NCBI GenBank assembly: GCA_937925525.1
Contig: CALALS010000177.1
Coordinates: 1 to 9,432, forward strand
Source: an uncultured Flavobacteriales bacterium
Lineage (GTDB): Bacteria; Bacteroidota; Bacteroidia; Flavobacteriales_E; Vicingaceae
Reading direction: 5' to 3'
DNA: 9,432 nt
Below, piece by piece: positions 1-6,278 of the stretch (within the stretch, counting starts at the first letter, position 1; every line of letters starts with the position of its first letter). The notes under the pieces were generated by a model, which saw nothing but the letters and a program-made list of their open reading frames with translations, did not search any database and had not been told where the DNA came from. Made by a program: the position numbers and the translations under genes.

Positions 1-58
1 TTTAGTAACGGTAAAGTTCGGAAAAAGTTTTTCAATAAGATGTTAAAAAATCAAAACT

Positions 59-934
59 TCACAGATTTCTTATTCTGGCAAAAACACCGAGCGGTAACTT
101 TACCCCTGAAGATGCCTGTAAATAAAGCTCCCCAACTTCTTTTTCTTGCGAAGAAAGTGGTTGTATAAAGTTTTCTAATATCATTGAAGAAAAGCCCAAC
201 GAATAAGTGTTTAGCACCAAAAAGTGCTGCTCTTCTAACATACTAAATACGTGCTTAAGCATTTCGTTAATATCTCTTTCCAGTTTCCAGTTTTCACCTT
301 TTGGCCCATGGCCAAAAGCAGGAGGGTCTAATATTATGCCGTGAAACTTTTTACCATTTCTGGCAGCTCTTTGGCAAAACTTCATGGCATCATCTACAAT
401 CCAACGAATGTTTTCTAAATTGGATAACTCCATGTTTTGGTTAGCCCAAGTTACCACTTGCTTAATGCTGTCAAGATGCGTAACATCAGCACCGGCTCTT
501 TTTGCAGCAATAGAAGCACCGCCAGTATAAGCAAAAAGGTTTAAAACCTTTGGTTCTTCAATTGTTTTTTTAAGCTCAAAAATACTGTCGGCAATAAAAT
601 CCCAATTGGCAGCTTGCTCAGGAAAAATACCGACATGTTTAAATGATGTGAGACCAAGCCTAAATTTTAAGTTAAGTGGATGATAGTCAATATTCCATTG
701 TTCCGGGCTGCCTTTTTTTAAACAATCCCATTTTCCTTTAGAACTTGAAAGACCAACAAACTTGTAATTTGCTTTTTGCAGCCATTCTTTTTCTGGAAGC
801 CTTCTGTCCCAAACAGCTTGTGGCTCGGGACGTATGGTAATTACTTCACCAAACCGCTCCAACTTTTCTTCGTTGCCACAATCAATCAACTCAAAATCTT
901 TCCACTGAGTAGGAGTAAGCAAGGTAATATTCAT
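59..934 (-). CDS. class I SAM-dependent methyltransferase, RlmI-like (COG1092 type)
   Basis: This 291-residue protein is probably a cytoplasmic RNA methyltransferase that uses S-adenosylmethionine. The Rossmann core is easy to see: motif I LNLFAYTGGAS at about 131-141, an acidic residue D155 after the second strand, DDA at 181-183, and the DPPAFG motif at 203-208. The nearest family I recognise is RlmI/RlmK, which methylates 23S rRNA. RlmI proteins are nearly 400 residues and carry an N-terminal PUA RNA-binding domain. This protein is shorter, and its first 100 residues do not look like PUA to me, so the substrate remains open. The ATG at 934 is supported by a TAACTTTG promoter-like element that ends 4 nt upstream, which suggests a leaderless mRNA. 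It is transcribed divergently from the Kazal lipoprotein across a 57-bp gap. The family call is firm; the rRNA target is inference. Confidence 0.85.
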   Translation of the reverse strand: MNITLLTPTQWKDFELIDCGNEEKLERFGEVITIRPEPQAVWDRRLPEKEWLQKANYKFVGLSSSKGKWDCLKKGSPEQWNIDYHPLNLKFRLGLTSFKHVGIFPEQAANWDFIADSIFELKKTIEEPKVLNLFAYTGGASIAAKRAGADVTHLDSIKQVVTWANQNMELSNLENIRWIVDDAMKFCQRAARNGKKFHGIILDPPAFGHGPKGENWKLERDINEMLKHVFSMLEEQHFLVLNTYSLGFSSMILENFIQPLSSQEKEVGELYLQASSGVKLPLGVFARIRNL

Positions 935-938
935 AATG

Positions 939-946
939 CAAAGTTA
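939..946 (-). promoter_or_regulatory. Bacteroidota -7 element TAACTTTG for the methyltransferase
   Basis: TAACTTTG on the minus strand is an exact fit to TAnnTTTG. Only CATT separates it from the ATG at 934, so transcription would begin at or next to the start codon. I see no TTG at the usual -33 distance, so the assignment rests on the -7 match and its position. Confidence 0.5.
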
Positions 947-991
947 ATATTGTAAACTTATTTTTATATTTAGCCTTTAAAATCTTAAAGT

Positions 992-1207
992 ATGAAATAT
1001 CTATCTATAACATTTGTTGCCCTTGCAATGCTTTCTTTATCTTGTAAAAAAGATGAGTGCGTTGAAAAAAAGAATATTCAAGAAAACTGTGTATGCTATC
1101 AAATTGCAGAACCGGTTTGCGGATGTAATGGACAGCAATATACAAATGCGTGTTATGCTGAGTGTGATGGAGTATTGACTTATACAGAAGGTCCTTGCGG
1201 GCAATAA
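992..1207 (+). CDS. small Kazal-type lipoprotein, putative serine protease inhibitor
   Basis: This 71-residue protein is very likely exported and lipid-anchored. Residues 1-17 form a short signal peptide (K2, then a hydrophobic run) ending in LSLSC, with C18 as the candidate lipidated cysteine. The mature part is a single Kazal-like domain: C35, seven residues, C43 in PVCGCNG, ten residues, C54 in TNACYAEC, then C58 and C69 in EGPC. This spacing matches the Kazal pattern. Extra cysteines C23, C33 and C45 fit the bacterial PVCGC variant. Kazal domains usually inhibit serine proteases by presenting a loop, but many bacterial copies are untested, so inhibition is inferred. A strong terminator follows 23 nt after the stop, so the gene is probably a single transcription unit. 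There is no Shine-Dalgarno sequence. A weak TATATTTA lies 19 nt upstream of the ATG, but no -33 element is properly spaced from it. Confidence 0.85.
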   Translation: MKYLSITFVALAMLSLSCKKDECVEKKNIQENCVCYQIAEPVCGCNGQQYTNACYAECDGVLTYTEGPCGQ

Positions 1208-1230
1208 CATAAGGAAAGCAGAAACTACAG

Positions 1231-1254
1231 CCCTGACCAATGTCAGGGTTTTTT
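1231..1254 (+). terminator. intrinsic terminator after the Kazal lipoprotein gene
   Basis: A perfect 7-bp stem CCCTGAC/GTCAGGG (1231-1237 and 1242-1248) encloses a CAAT loop and is followed directly by six T residues (1249-1254). The stem is GC-rich against an AT-rich background, as expected for a rho-independent terminator. It separates the small lipoprotein gene from the persulfide dioxygenase gene. Confidence 0.88.
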
Positions 1255-1286
1255 GTTTTATATGGGTGCTTTTATTTGTAATTTTG
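1253..1286 (+). promoter_or_regulatory. Bacteroidota-type promoter for the persulfide dioxygenase gene
   Basis: TAATTTTG at 1279-1286 matches the -7 consensus TAnnTTTG exactly. A TTG (-33 element) at 1253-1255 lies 23 bp upstream, the upper limit of the usual spacing, and abuts the T-run of the preceding terminator. Transcription should start at about 1290-1293, giving a leader of roughly 10 nt before the ATG at 1303. Confidence 0.6.
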
Positions 1287-1302
1287 CAGAAATTTATGGT
1301 TT

Positions 1303-2679
1303 ATGTACATTGAACAACTTTATACCGGCTGTCTTGCAGAAGCCGCTTACTATATAGAATCTGAAGGAGAGGCGGCCATAATTGACCCACTCAGAGAAAC
1401 AGAGCCTTATATTCAAAAGGCAGCTGCAAGAAACACAAAAATCAAATATATTTTTGAAACCCACTTTCACGCAGATTTTGTTTCAGGTCATGTGGATTTA
1501 GCCAAAAAAACAGGAGCAAAAATTGTTTTTGGGCCAAACGCTCAAACTTCTTATGATGCCTACTCAGCAAAAGACGGAGAAGTTTTTGAAATAGGAAAAA
1601 TCAAAATAAAAGTGCTTCATACACCGGGACATACATTAGAGTCAAGCACTTTTTTATTAATCGATGAAAAGGGTAAAAACCACTGTATTTTTACCGGAGA
1701 TACTCTTTTTATTGGAGATGTCGGCCGTCCAGACTTAGCTATTGGAAATGGGTTAACACCGGAAGATTTGGCGGGAATGCTATATGATTCTTTGCGAAGT
1801 AAAATTATGCCACTAGAAGATGATGTCATCGTTTATCCTGCTCATGGTGCGGGTTCTGCCTGTGGAAAGAAAATGAGCGATGAAACCTTTGCAACACTTG
1901 GTCAGCAAAAAGAAACCAACTATGCTCTTCAGGACATAAGTAGAGAAGAGTTTATAAAGGAACTGACTACCGGAATTATGCCTGCCCCTCAGTACTTTGC
2001 TAAAAATGCAATGTTAAACAAGGGAGGGTATGAAAGCATAGATAATGCCATGCAAAAAGGAACAAAGGCACTTTCGGCCGATGAGGTAGAGCAATTGCAA
2101 AGTCAAGGAGTGCTTGTTCTGGATACTCGCCACCAAAAAGAGTTTTGCGCAGGGCATATTCCAAACGCATGGTTTATTGGCTTAGGTGGTCAATTTGCTG
2201 TTTGGGTAGGAACATTGATAGAAAACCTAAATCAACCCATTATAATTATAGCAGAAGAAGGAAAAGAAGAAGAGGCGGTTTTACGACTAGCTAGAGTTGG
2301 TTACGATAATTGTGTGGGTTATTTAAATGGGGGAATGAAAGCATGGACCAATGCCGGGAAAAAAGTTGTTACTTTAACTTCAGTAGAAGCGACAACCCTT
2401 AGTGGAGAGGAAAAAATTGTTGACGCCAGAAAACCTAGCGAATTCGAAGAAAGCCATGTAAAAGGAGCCGTTTCTTACCCGCTTGACTTTATAAATAGTC
2501 ATTTAAATCAATTAAATAAAGACGAAACATACCATATTCATTGTCGTTCGGGATACCGATCTGTAATAGCATGCTCTATACTACAGGCTAACGGATATAA
2601 GAAATTAGTTGATGTTGCCGGTGGTTATCTAGCTATTGAAAAAACAAATCTACCTTTAGAAAAAGCAGAAATGGCATAG
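1303..2679 (+). CDS. CstB-like persulfide dioxygenase: metallo-beta-lactamase fold plus two rhodanese domains
   Basis: This 458-residue enzyme probably oxidises low-molecular-weight persulfides in the cytoplasm with O2, yielding sulfite and, through its rhodanese part, thiosulfate. The metallo-beta-lactamase domain (about 1-215) carries THFHADF at 53-59, TPGH ending at H110, TGD at 131-133 and PAH at 179-181. By analogy with ETHE1, the iron ligands should be H54, H110 and D133. The position that is His in two-metal relatives (HxHxDH) is F59 here, which fits a mononuclear iron site. Two rhodanese domains follow. In the first (about 255-355) the catalytic loop reads IIAEEGKEEEA with no cysteine, so it is a pseudo-rhodanese. 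The second (about 360-452) keeps the HCRSGYRS loop with C414 as the persulfide-carrying residue. This order matches CstB of Staphylococcus aureus (about 444 residues). No persulfide-sensing repressor or sulfide:quinone reductase lies nearby. The start is supported by family-like MYIEQLYTGC and by the promoter just upstream. Confidence 0.9.
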   Translation: MYIEQLYTGCLAEAAYYIESEGEAAIIDPLRETEPYIQKAAARNTKIKYIFETHFHADFVSGHVDLAKKTGAKIVFGPNAQTSYDAYSAKDGEVFEIGKIKIKVLHTPGHTLESSTFLLIDEKGKNHCIFTGDTLFIGDVGRPDLAIGNGLTPEDLAGMLYDSLRSKIMPLEDDVIVYPAHGAGSACGKKMSDETFATLGQQKETNYALQDISREEFIKELTTGIMPAPQYFAKNAMLNKGGYESIDNAMQKGTKALSADEVEQLQSQGVLVLDTRHQKEFCAGHIPNAWFIGLGGQFAVWVGTLIENLNQPIIIIAEEGKEEEAVLRLARVGYDNCVGYLNGGMKAWTNAGKKVVTLTSVEATTLSGEEKIVDARKPSEFEESHVKGAVSYPLDFINSHLNQLNKDETYHIHCRSGYRSVIACSILQANGYKKLVDVAGGYLAIEKTNLPLEKAEMA

Positions 2680-2681
2680 GG

Positions 2682-2714
2682 TAGTTTTAATCGAAACTAT
2701 TTGTAATTTTTTTT
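2682..2714 (+). terminator. possible weak terminator after the persulfide dioxygenase gene
   Basis: A 6-bp AT-rich stem TAGTTT/AAACTA (2682-2687 and 2694-2699) lies 2 nt after the stop codon. Eight T residues follow at 2707-2714. The stem is weak and the T-run starts 7 nt after it, so termination would be partial at best. The downstream comF-like gene may receive readthrough, since I see no convincing promoter for it. Confidence 0.3.
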
Positions 2715-2753
2715 CGTTTACAGTTAGTCAAAAGCTATTTTCAATACCAAAAA

Positions 2754-3431
2754 ATGCTAACAGATTTTATCTCTTTGTTTTATCCAAGAATATGTGAGGG
2801 GTGCGGTCAGCCTTTGCTAAAGCATGAAGAAACAATTTGTTCAGGGTGTGAGATTAGCCTGCCCAGAACGGAATATGCTAAAGAATTGATGAACCCGGTA
2901 ATGAAAATTTTTTTAGGTAGAATAGACCTGCAAGCAGCAACAGCGCTTTATTTTTTTCACAAGGGAAATCGGCTACAAGGATTAATGCATAAGCTCAAAT
3001 ATAATGGTATAAAAGAAATAGGAATGCGCTTTGGTAACTACTTAGGAAGAGAGCTAAAAGAAGCCCCTTTGTTTAGCGATATAGATGCCGTTTTACCAAT
3101 TCCGCTTCATCCAAAAAAGCAAAAGAAAAGAGGCTACAATCAAGCAGAAATGATAGGGCAGGGACTGGCTAAAGTGACTAATAAAGAGTTAATAACAAAT
3201 AACCTATACAGAAACACCAACACATCATCTCAAACAAATAAAAACAGAGAAGAAAGGTGGAAAAATGTTGAAAAGGTTTTTCAATTGCGCGAACCAAAGG
3301 CCCTTGAAGGCAAGCATGTTTTATTGGTAGATGATGTAGTTACAACTGGGGCAACTATAGAAGCATGCGCCCAGACGTTAAAACAAGTAACCGAAAAAGT
3401 AAGTGTTGCAACGATAGCCTACGCCCATTAA
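2754..3431 (+). CDS. comF: ComF family phosphoribosyltransferase-like protein
   Basis: This 225-residue protein has the ComF layout. An N-terminal zinc-finger-like pair CEGC (14-17) and CSGC (29-32) is followed by a type I phosphoribosyltransferase fold with PIPLHP at 115-120, KKRGYNQA at 124-131 and the PRPP-binding loop LLVDDVVTTGAT at 190-201. ComF proteins are needed for natural DNA uptake in several bacteria and are thought to work with the DprA/PriA-linked single-strand machinery in the cytoplasm. Their catalytic reaction is not settled, and many species carry comF without known competence. The symbol is therefore given at family level. No other competence gene is in the window. The ATG at 2754 puts the zinc motif at the usual distance from the N terminus. 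The gap before it (2680-2753) holds only the weak hairpin. Confidence 0.88.
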   Translation: MLTDFISLFYPRICEGCGQPLLKHEETICSGCEISLPRTEYAKELMNPVMKIFLGRIDLQAATALYFFHKGNRLQGLMHKLKYNGIKEIGMRFGNYLGRELKEAPLFSDIDAVLPIPLHPKKQKKRGYNQAEMIGQGLAKVTNKELITNNLYRNTNTSSQTNKNREERWKNVEKVFQLREPKALEGKHVLLVDDVVTTGATIEACAQTLKQVTEKVSVATIAYAH

Positions 3432-3488
3432 TTATGGGAGAATAAAGTTCATTTAAGTTTCAAAAAACAATTTATTCAGCGGAAGCAT

Positions 3489-3496
3489 TACTTTTG
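3489..3496 (+). promoter_or_regulatory. Bacteroidota -7 element TACTTTTG for the msrC-lipoprotein operon
   Basis: TACTTTTG fits TAnnTTTG exactly and is separated from the ATG at 3501 only by CATT. This is the same arrangement as at the methyltransferase gene (939-946). Transcription would begin about at the start codon, giving a leaderless message. No clear TTG is found at the -33 distance. Confidence 0.5.
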
Positions 3497-3500
3497 CATT

Positions 3501-3986
3501 ATGGCGGAAGAATTAATTCTAGATACAAAGCTTTCTCGGGAAGAAAAATATAAAGCATTGCTTCCTCAAATAAAAGCGCTAATTGAACCGGAAGAAGACT
3601 TAATTGCCAACCTTTCCAATATTGCTTCAGCGCTTAAATACGGCATGGGATTTTTTTGGGTGGGGTTTTATTTAGTTAAAGGAAAAGAGTTGGTATTAGG
3701 GCCATTCCAAGGAACGCTGGCATGCACAAGAATTGCAAAAGGAAAAGGAGTTTGCGGAGCCTCTTGGGAACAAGGAAAAACCATTATTGTTGATGATGTG
3801 GAGGAATTTCCCGGACACATAGCGTGTAGTAGCTTATCAAAGTCAGAAATTGTGGTGCCGGTTTTTGATAGCCAAAATCAAGTTAGAATTGTGATAGACG
3901 TAGATAGCGATAAACTATCATCATTTGATAAAACCGACCAAATTTATCTAGAAGAGTTAGCCCAATTAATATCTTCCAAGCTATAA
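3501..3986 (+). CDS. msrC: free methionine-(R)-sulfoxide reductase (GAF-domain fRMsr)
   Basis: This cytoplasmic enzyme of 161 residues reduces free methionine-(R)-sulfoxide to methionine, using thioredoxin-type reductant, as part of oxidative damage repair. A single GAF domain fills the protein, with family signatures FFWVGFYL (51-58), LGPFQGTLACTRI (66-78), GKGVCG (81-86) and FPGHIACSSLSKSEIVVP (103-120). Cysteines C75, C85 and C109 have the same spacing (10 and 24) as C84, C94 and C118 of the E. coli enzyme. C109 is therefore the expected catalytic residue, and the other two should resolve the disulfide. The TAA stop overlaps the ATG of the next lipoprotein gene by one base (TAATG), implying co-transcription and perhaps translational coupling. 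The ATG is fixed by the promoter element 4 nt upstream. Confidence 0.93.
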   Translation: MAEELILDTKLSREEKYKALLPQIKALIEPEEDLIANLSNIASALKYGMGFFWVGFYLVKGKELVLGPFQGTLACTRIAKGKGVCGASWEQGKTIIVDDVEEFPGHIACSSLSKSEIVVPVFDSQNQVRIVIDVDSDKLSSFDKTDQIYLEELAQLISSKL

Positions 3987-5563
3987 TGAAGTTATTGCAA
4001 ACAGTAATATTTTTAGTAATAATTAGCCTGCTGTTTTCTTGCGCCCAAATGTCAACACCAACCGGAGGAGAGAAGGATGTTCAACCTCCTAAGGACTCAC
4101 TTTATTTTCCTAGTAATTACTCTACAAACTTTTCCTCCAAAACAATTGAGATTAGATTTGATGAATACATTAAACTAAACTCAGCAAACACAAATGCCGT
4201 TATTAGCCCGGTGATGCCAAGCATGCCAAAGTTTAAGGTTAAAGGAAAAAGACTAATTATAGAGCTACCGGATAGCTTACAACAAAACACAACTTATTCA
4301 ATACAACTACCGGATGTTATACAGGATATTACAGAAGGAAACAAAATAAGCAACTTTAAATATGTGTTTTCAACCGGAAATGAACTTGATTCTTTAAGTA
4401 TTAGCGGAAAGGTTATAGACGCATTCACACTTAAACCAATGGAAAAAATGCTGGTCATGCTTTATAAAGAAATGTCCGACAGTATTATTTTTAAAGAAAA
4501 ACCCTTTTACCTTTCAAAATCTAATAGCTCAGGAGCTTTTTCATTATCCAACTTGAAGGAAGGAAACTATAAGTTGGTGGCTGTAAAAGATGAAAACAGC
4601 AACTATATGTTTGATATAAATGAGGAGATTGCATTTGTAGATAGCCTAATAGTGCTTAATAAAAACATAAGTAACATTAATCTTTATAGCTTTAAAGAGG
4701 ATCACAGAAAGCAACTCATAAAAGAGACAAAATACAGCTCACCAGCAGAAATATCTATTGTTTTCAATAAGCCGTTTGAAAAAATGGATGTATCAATGTC
4801 TGGCAAAACGCTTATATATAAGCAAACAGAGTCAAGACTTAAAGATTCTTTAAAGATTATACTCAAAGCAATTCCTCCACAAGACAGTATTTTTTTATAC
4901 CTCTCTGATGCTGATTTCTCAGACACAATAGCAGTTGTAAAGCTAACACCGATTGATACTAACTTAATGGCTTCAAAAACAAGCCTCATTGGAAACAAGC
5001 AGCCTGTTTTTAAACCTTTTGAGTTGTTACTATCATCTCCTTTAAAATCGATTGATGAACAAAATGTTCTTTTGACAGAAGATAGCCTTGACGTTCAGAT
5101 AAACACAATTATTAAAGGTGCATTTGACAATCAGTTAGTTATTAATTATGCCTGGAAGGAGGACGCTAGCTACCAACTTTATGTTTTGCCAGAGGCAGTA
5201 AGGTCTATTTACGAAATAACTAACGACACACTACAATATAGCTTCAGAATTATGCCGGAGGAGGATTTTGGAAAAGTAAAAATCACATTGTTTGAAAGAA
5301 CAGAAAACACAATTATGGAGTTAATACAGCAAGAGAAAGTAGTAAAGCGACTATTTATATCTCCTAATCAAAATGAAGTAGAGTTTACAGGCTTAGTGCC
5401 GGGAAAATACGACCTGAAGATGATTGTCGATGAAAACAATAATGGATATTGGGACACAGGAAACTACTTAAGCAAAAAGCAGGCGGAGAAAACCTACTTT
5501 TTTAAAGGAGGCTTCTCGGTTAAAGCAAATTGGGAACAAGAAATTAAGTGGGTGATAGAATAA
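3986..5563 (+). CDS. Ig-like domain lipoprotein of Bacteroidota type
   Basis: This 525-residue envelope lipoprotein has an unknown molecular role. The signal peptide (1-18) is hydrophobic and ends in LLFSC with C19 as the lipid site. The mature N terminus CAQMSTPTGGEKD has the PTGGxKD motif common to this Bacteroidota family. Residues about 33-130 form an SbsA-type bacterial Ig-like domain: EIRFDEYIKL, then VISP, a KGKRLIIELP strand and NTTYSIQLP. Residues about 136-225 look like a carboxypeptidase-regulatory or prealbumin-like beta domain (SGKVIDAFTLKPME, then LKEGNYKLVAVKDENSN). A related segment closes the protein (GLVPGKYDLKMIVDENNN, 469-486). The two share the acidic pattern DENxNxxxD at 202-210 and 482-490, which could bind calcium. 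The middle (about 240-420) is probably more beta-sandwich. It overlaps msrC by one base. The stop codon at 5561-5563 starts the A-run of the shared terminator. Confidence 0.85.
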   Translation: MKLLQTVIFLVIISLLFSCAQMSTPTGGEKDVQPPKDSLYFPSNYSTNFSSKTIEIRFDEYIKLNSANTNAVISPVMPSMPKFKVKGKRLIIELPDSLQQNTTYSIQLPDVIQDITEGNKISNFKYVFSTGNELDSLSISGKVIDAFTLKPMEKMLVMLYKEMSDSIIFKEKPFYLSKSNSSGAFSLSNLKEGNYKLVAVKDENSNYMFDINEEIAFVDSLIVLNKNISNINLYSFKEDHRKQLIKETKYSSPAEISIVFNKPFEKMDVSMSGKTLIYKQTESRLKDSLKIILKAIPPQDSIFLYLSDADFSDTIAVVKLTPIDTNLMASKTSLIGNKQPVFKPFELLLSSPLKSIDEQNVLLTEDSLDVQINTIIKGAFDNQLVINYAWKEDASYQLYVLPEAVRSIYEITNDTLQYSFRIMPEEDFGKVKITLFERTENTIMELIQQEKVVKRLFISPNQNEVEFTGLVPGKYDLKMIVDENNNGYWDTGNYLSKKQAEKTYFFKGGFSVKANWEQEIKWVIE

Positions 5564-5587
5564 AAAAAGCGGACTTTTTGGTCCGCT
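5562..5587 (-). terminator. shared convergent terminator, strong on the minus strand
   Basis: A 7-bp GC-rich stem (AGCGGAC/GTCCGCT; arms 5568-5574 and 5581-5587) with a 6-nt loop sits between the convergent operons. Read on the minus strand, it follows the coiled-coil gene and runs straight into seven T residues, a textbook intrinsic terminator. On the plus strand the same hairpin ends the lipoprotein gene, but its T-run (5595-5600) is displaced by 7 nt, so termination should be weaker. Confidence 0.85.
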
Positions 5588-5608
5588 AATTAAGTTTTTT
5601 AGGAAGGT

Positions 5609-6274
5609 TTATTTAACAGCTGCCGCTTTCGCTTTAACTTTTTCCACAACCTCACCCTGAGTCTTAATCTCTTTTTGTTTAGACTCTTGATTCTTTTTGT
5701 TCTTTTCTATGTCTTCTTTGGCTTTTTTAATGTCTTCTTCCCATCCAGCAATATCTTTTTCTAACTTCTCTTTGTCTTTTACCAAATCTTCTTGCTCTTT
5801 TTGAAGTTTTTCCAACGCTTTTTCTTCTTCTTTTAGAACAGCTCCAATAGCATTTTTAGTTTCCTGCACACCAAAATCATAAACAATACTTTTGGCCACC
5901 TTAAACTTATCTCCGTGTTGAGAAGATGACAGAAACACACCACCTAAATCAAAACCAATAATAACCTTCACATCTTCTTTTCCCGATTGTTCTACTTTTC
6001 CGTAAAGGTCAATGGTGTTATCGCTAATCTTTTTGATTTCTGCATCATCTCCAAACATTTCCTTTTTTGAACTTACTTTTGCGTTGTACTTTTTCATTAA
6101 GTCTTTTAACGCTTTTTCCACATCAGAAACATTTCCTCCATAAATAATTACCGACAACGCATTTACATTTCCTTTAGAAAAAGAATGGTTACCTTCTTGA
6201 ACTTCAATTGATTTTTGAGCAGAAATCGTCAAAAAGCAAAGTGCAGCAATAGCTGTAAAAATAAACTTCTTCAT
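5609..6274 (-). CDS. secreted coiled-coil protein of unknown function
   Basis: I do not recognise a named family for this 221-residue protein. Residues 1-19 are a clear signal peptide (KK, then a hydrophobic run, then TISA before Q20), and no lipobox cysteine follows, so the mature protein should be periplasmic. Residues about 35-138 look like a small mixed alpha/beta domain (NALSVIIYGG, a helix DVEKALKDLMKKY, then VKVIIGFDLGGVFLS). From about 145 to 216 the protein is a highly charged coiled coil rich in Lys and Glu, with hydrophobics in heptad register (L154, L157, L164, L171, I175, W178, I182, I189). It starts 4 nt after the stop of the DUF502 gene and must share its transcript, so a common envelope role is likely but unproven. 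The leader before the ATG is only A/T-rich. Confidence 0.75.
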   Translation of the reverse strand: MKKFIFTAIAALCFLTISAQKSIEVQEGNHSFSKGNVNALSVIIYGGNVSDVEKALKDLMKKYNAKVSSKKEMFGDDAEIKKISDNTIDLYGKVEQSGKEDVKVIIGFDLGGVFLSSSQHGDKFKVAKSIVYDFGVQETKNAIGAVLKEEEKALEKLQKEQEDLVKDKEKLEKDIAGWEEDIKKAKEDIEKNKKNQESKQKEIKTQGEVVEKVKAKAAAVK

Positions 6275-6278
6275 AATT

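Noticed and set aside
21..34. Near-palindrome GAAAAAGTTTTTC downstream of the methyltransferase gene as a terminator.
   Set aside because: The stem is all A/T except the closing pair with a 3-nt loop and no U-run beyond it, so it would be too weak.
1..58. Possible edges of neighbouring genes: a plus-strand frame ending with TAA at 44-46 (LVTVKFGKSFSIRC), or a minus-strand TTG start at 33-35 (MKNFFRTLPLL).
   Set aside because: Fewer than 60 bases are available, the readings are mutually incompatible, and neither has a supporting motif; the stretch is left unassigned.
1037..1240. Antisense open frame of 67 codons across the Kazal lipoprotein gene and its terminator.
   Set aside because: The opposite strand encodes a clear Kazal domain with conserved cysteine spacing; this frame is low-complexity and motif-free.
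2736..2743. TATTTTCA as a possible -7 element for the ComF-family gene.
   Set aside because: It misses the TTTG half of the consensus at two positions and no properly spaced -33 element is present.
3423..3437. Short hairpin CCCAT/ATGGG across the stop codon of the ComF-family gene.
   Set aside because: The stem is only 5 bp with a 5-nt AT loop and no T-run follows, so it is not credible as a terminator.
4702..4998. Antisense open frame of 98 codons inside the Ig-like lipoprotein gene.
   Set aside because: It lies wholly within a confident gene, has no recognisable motif and no promoter; it is a shadow of the coding strand.
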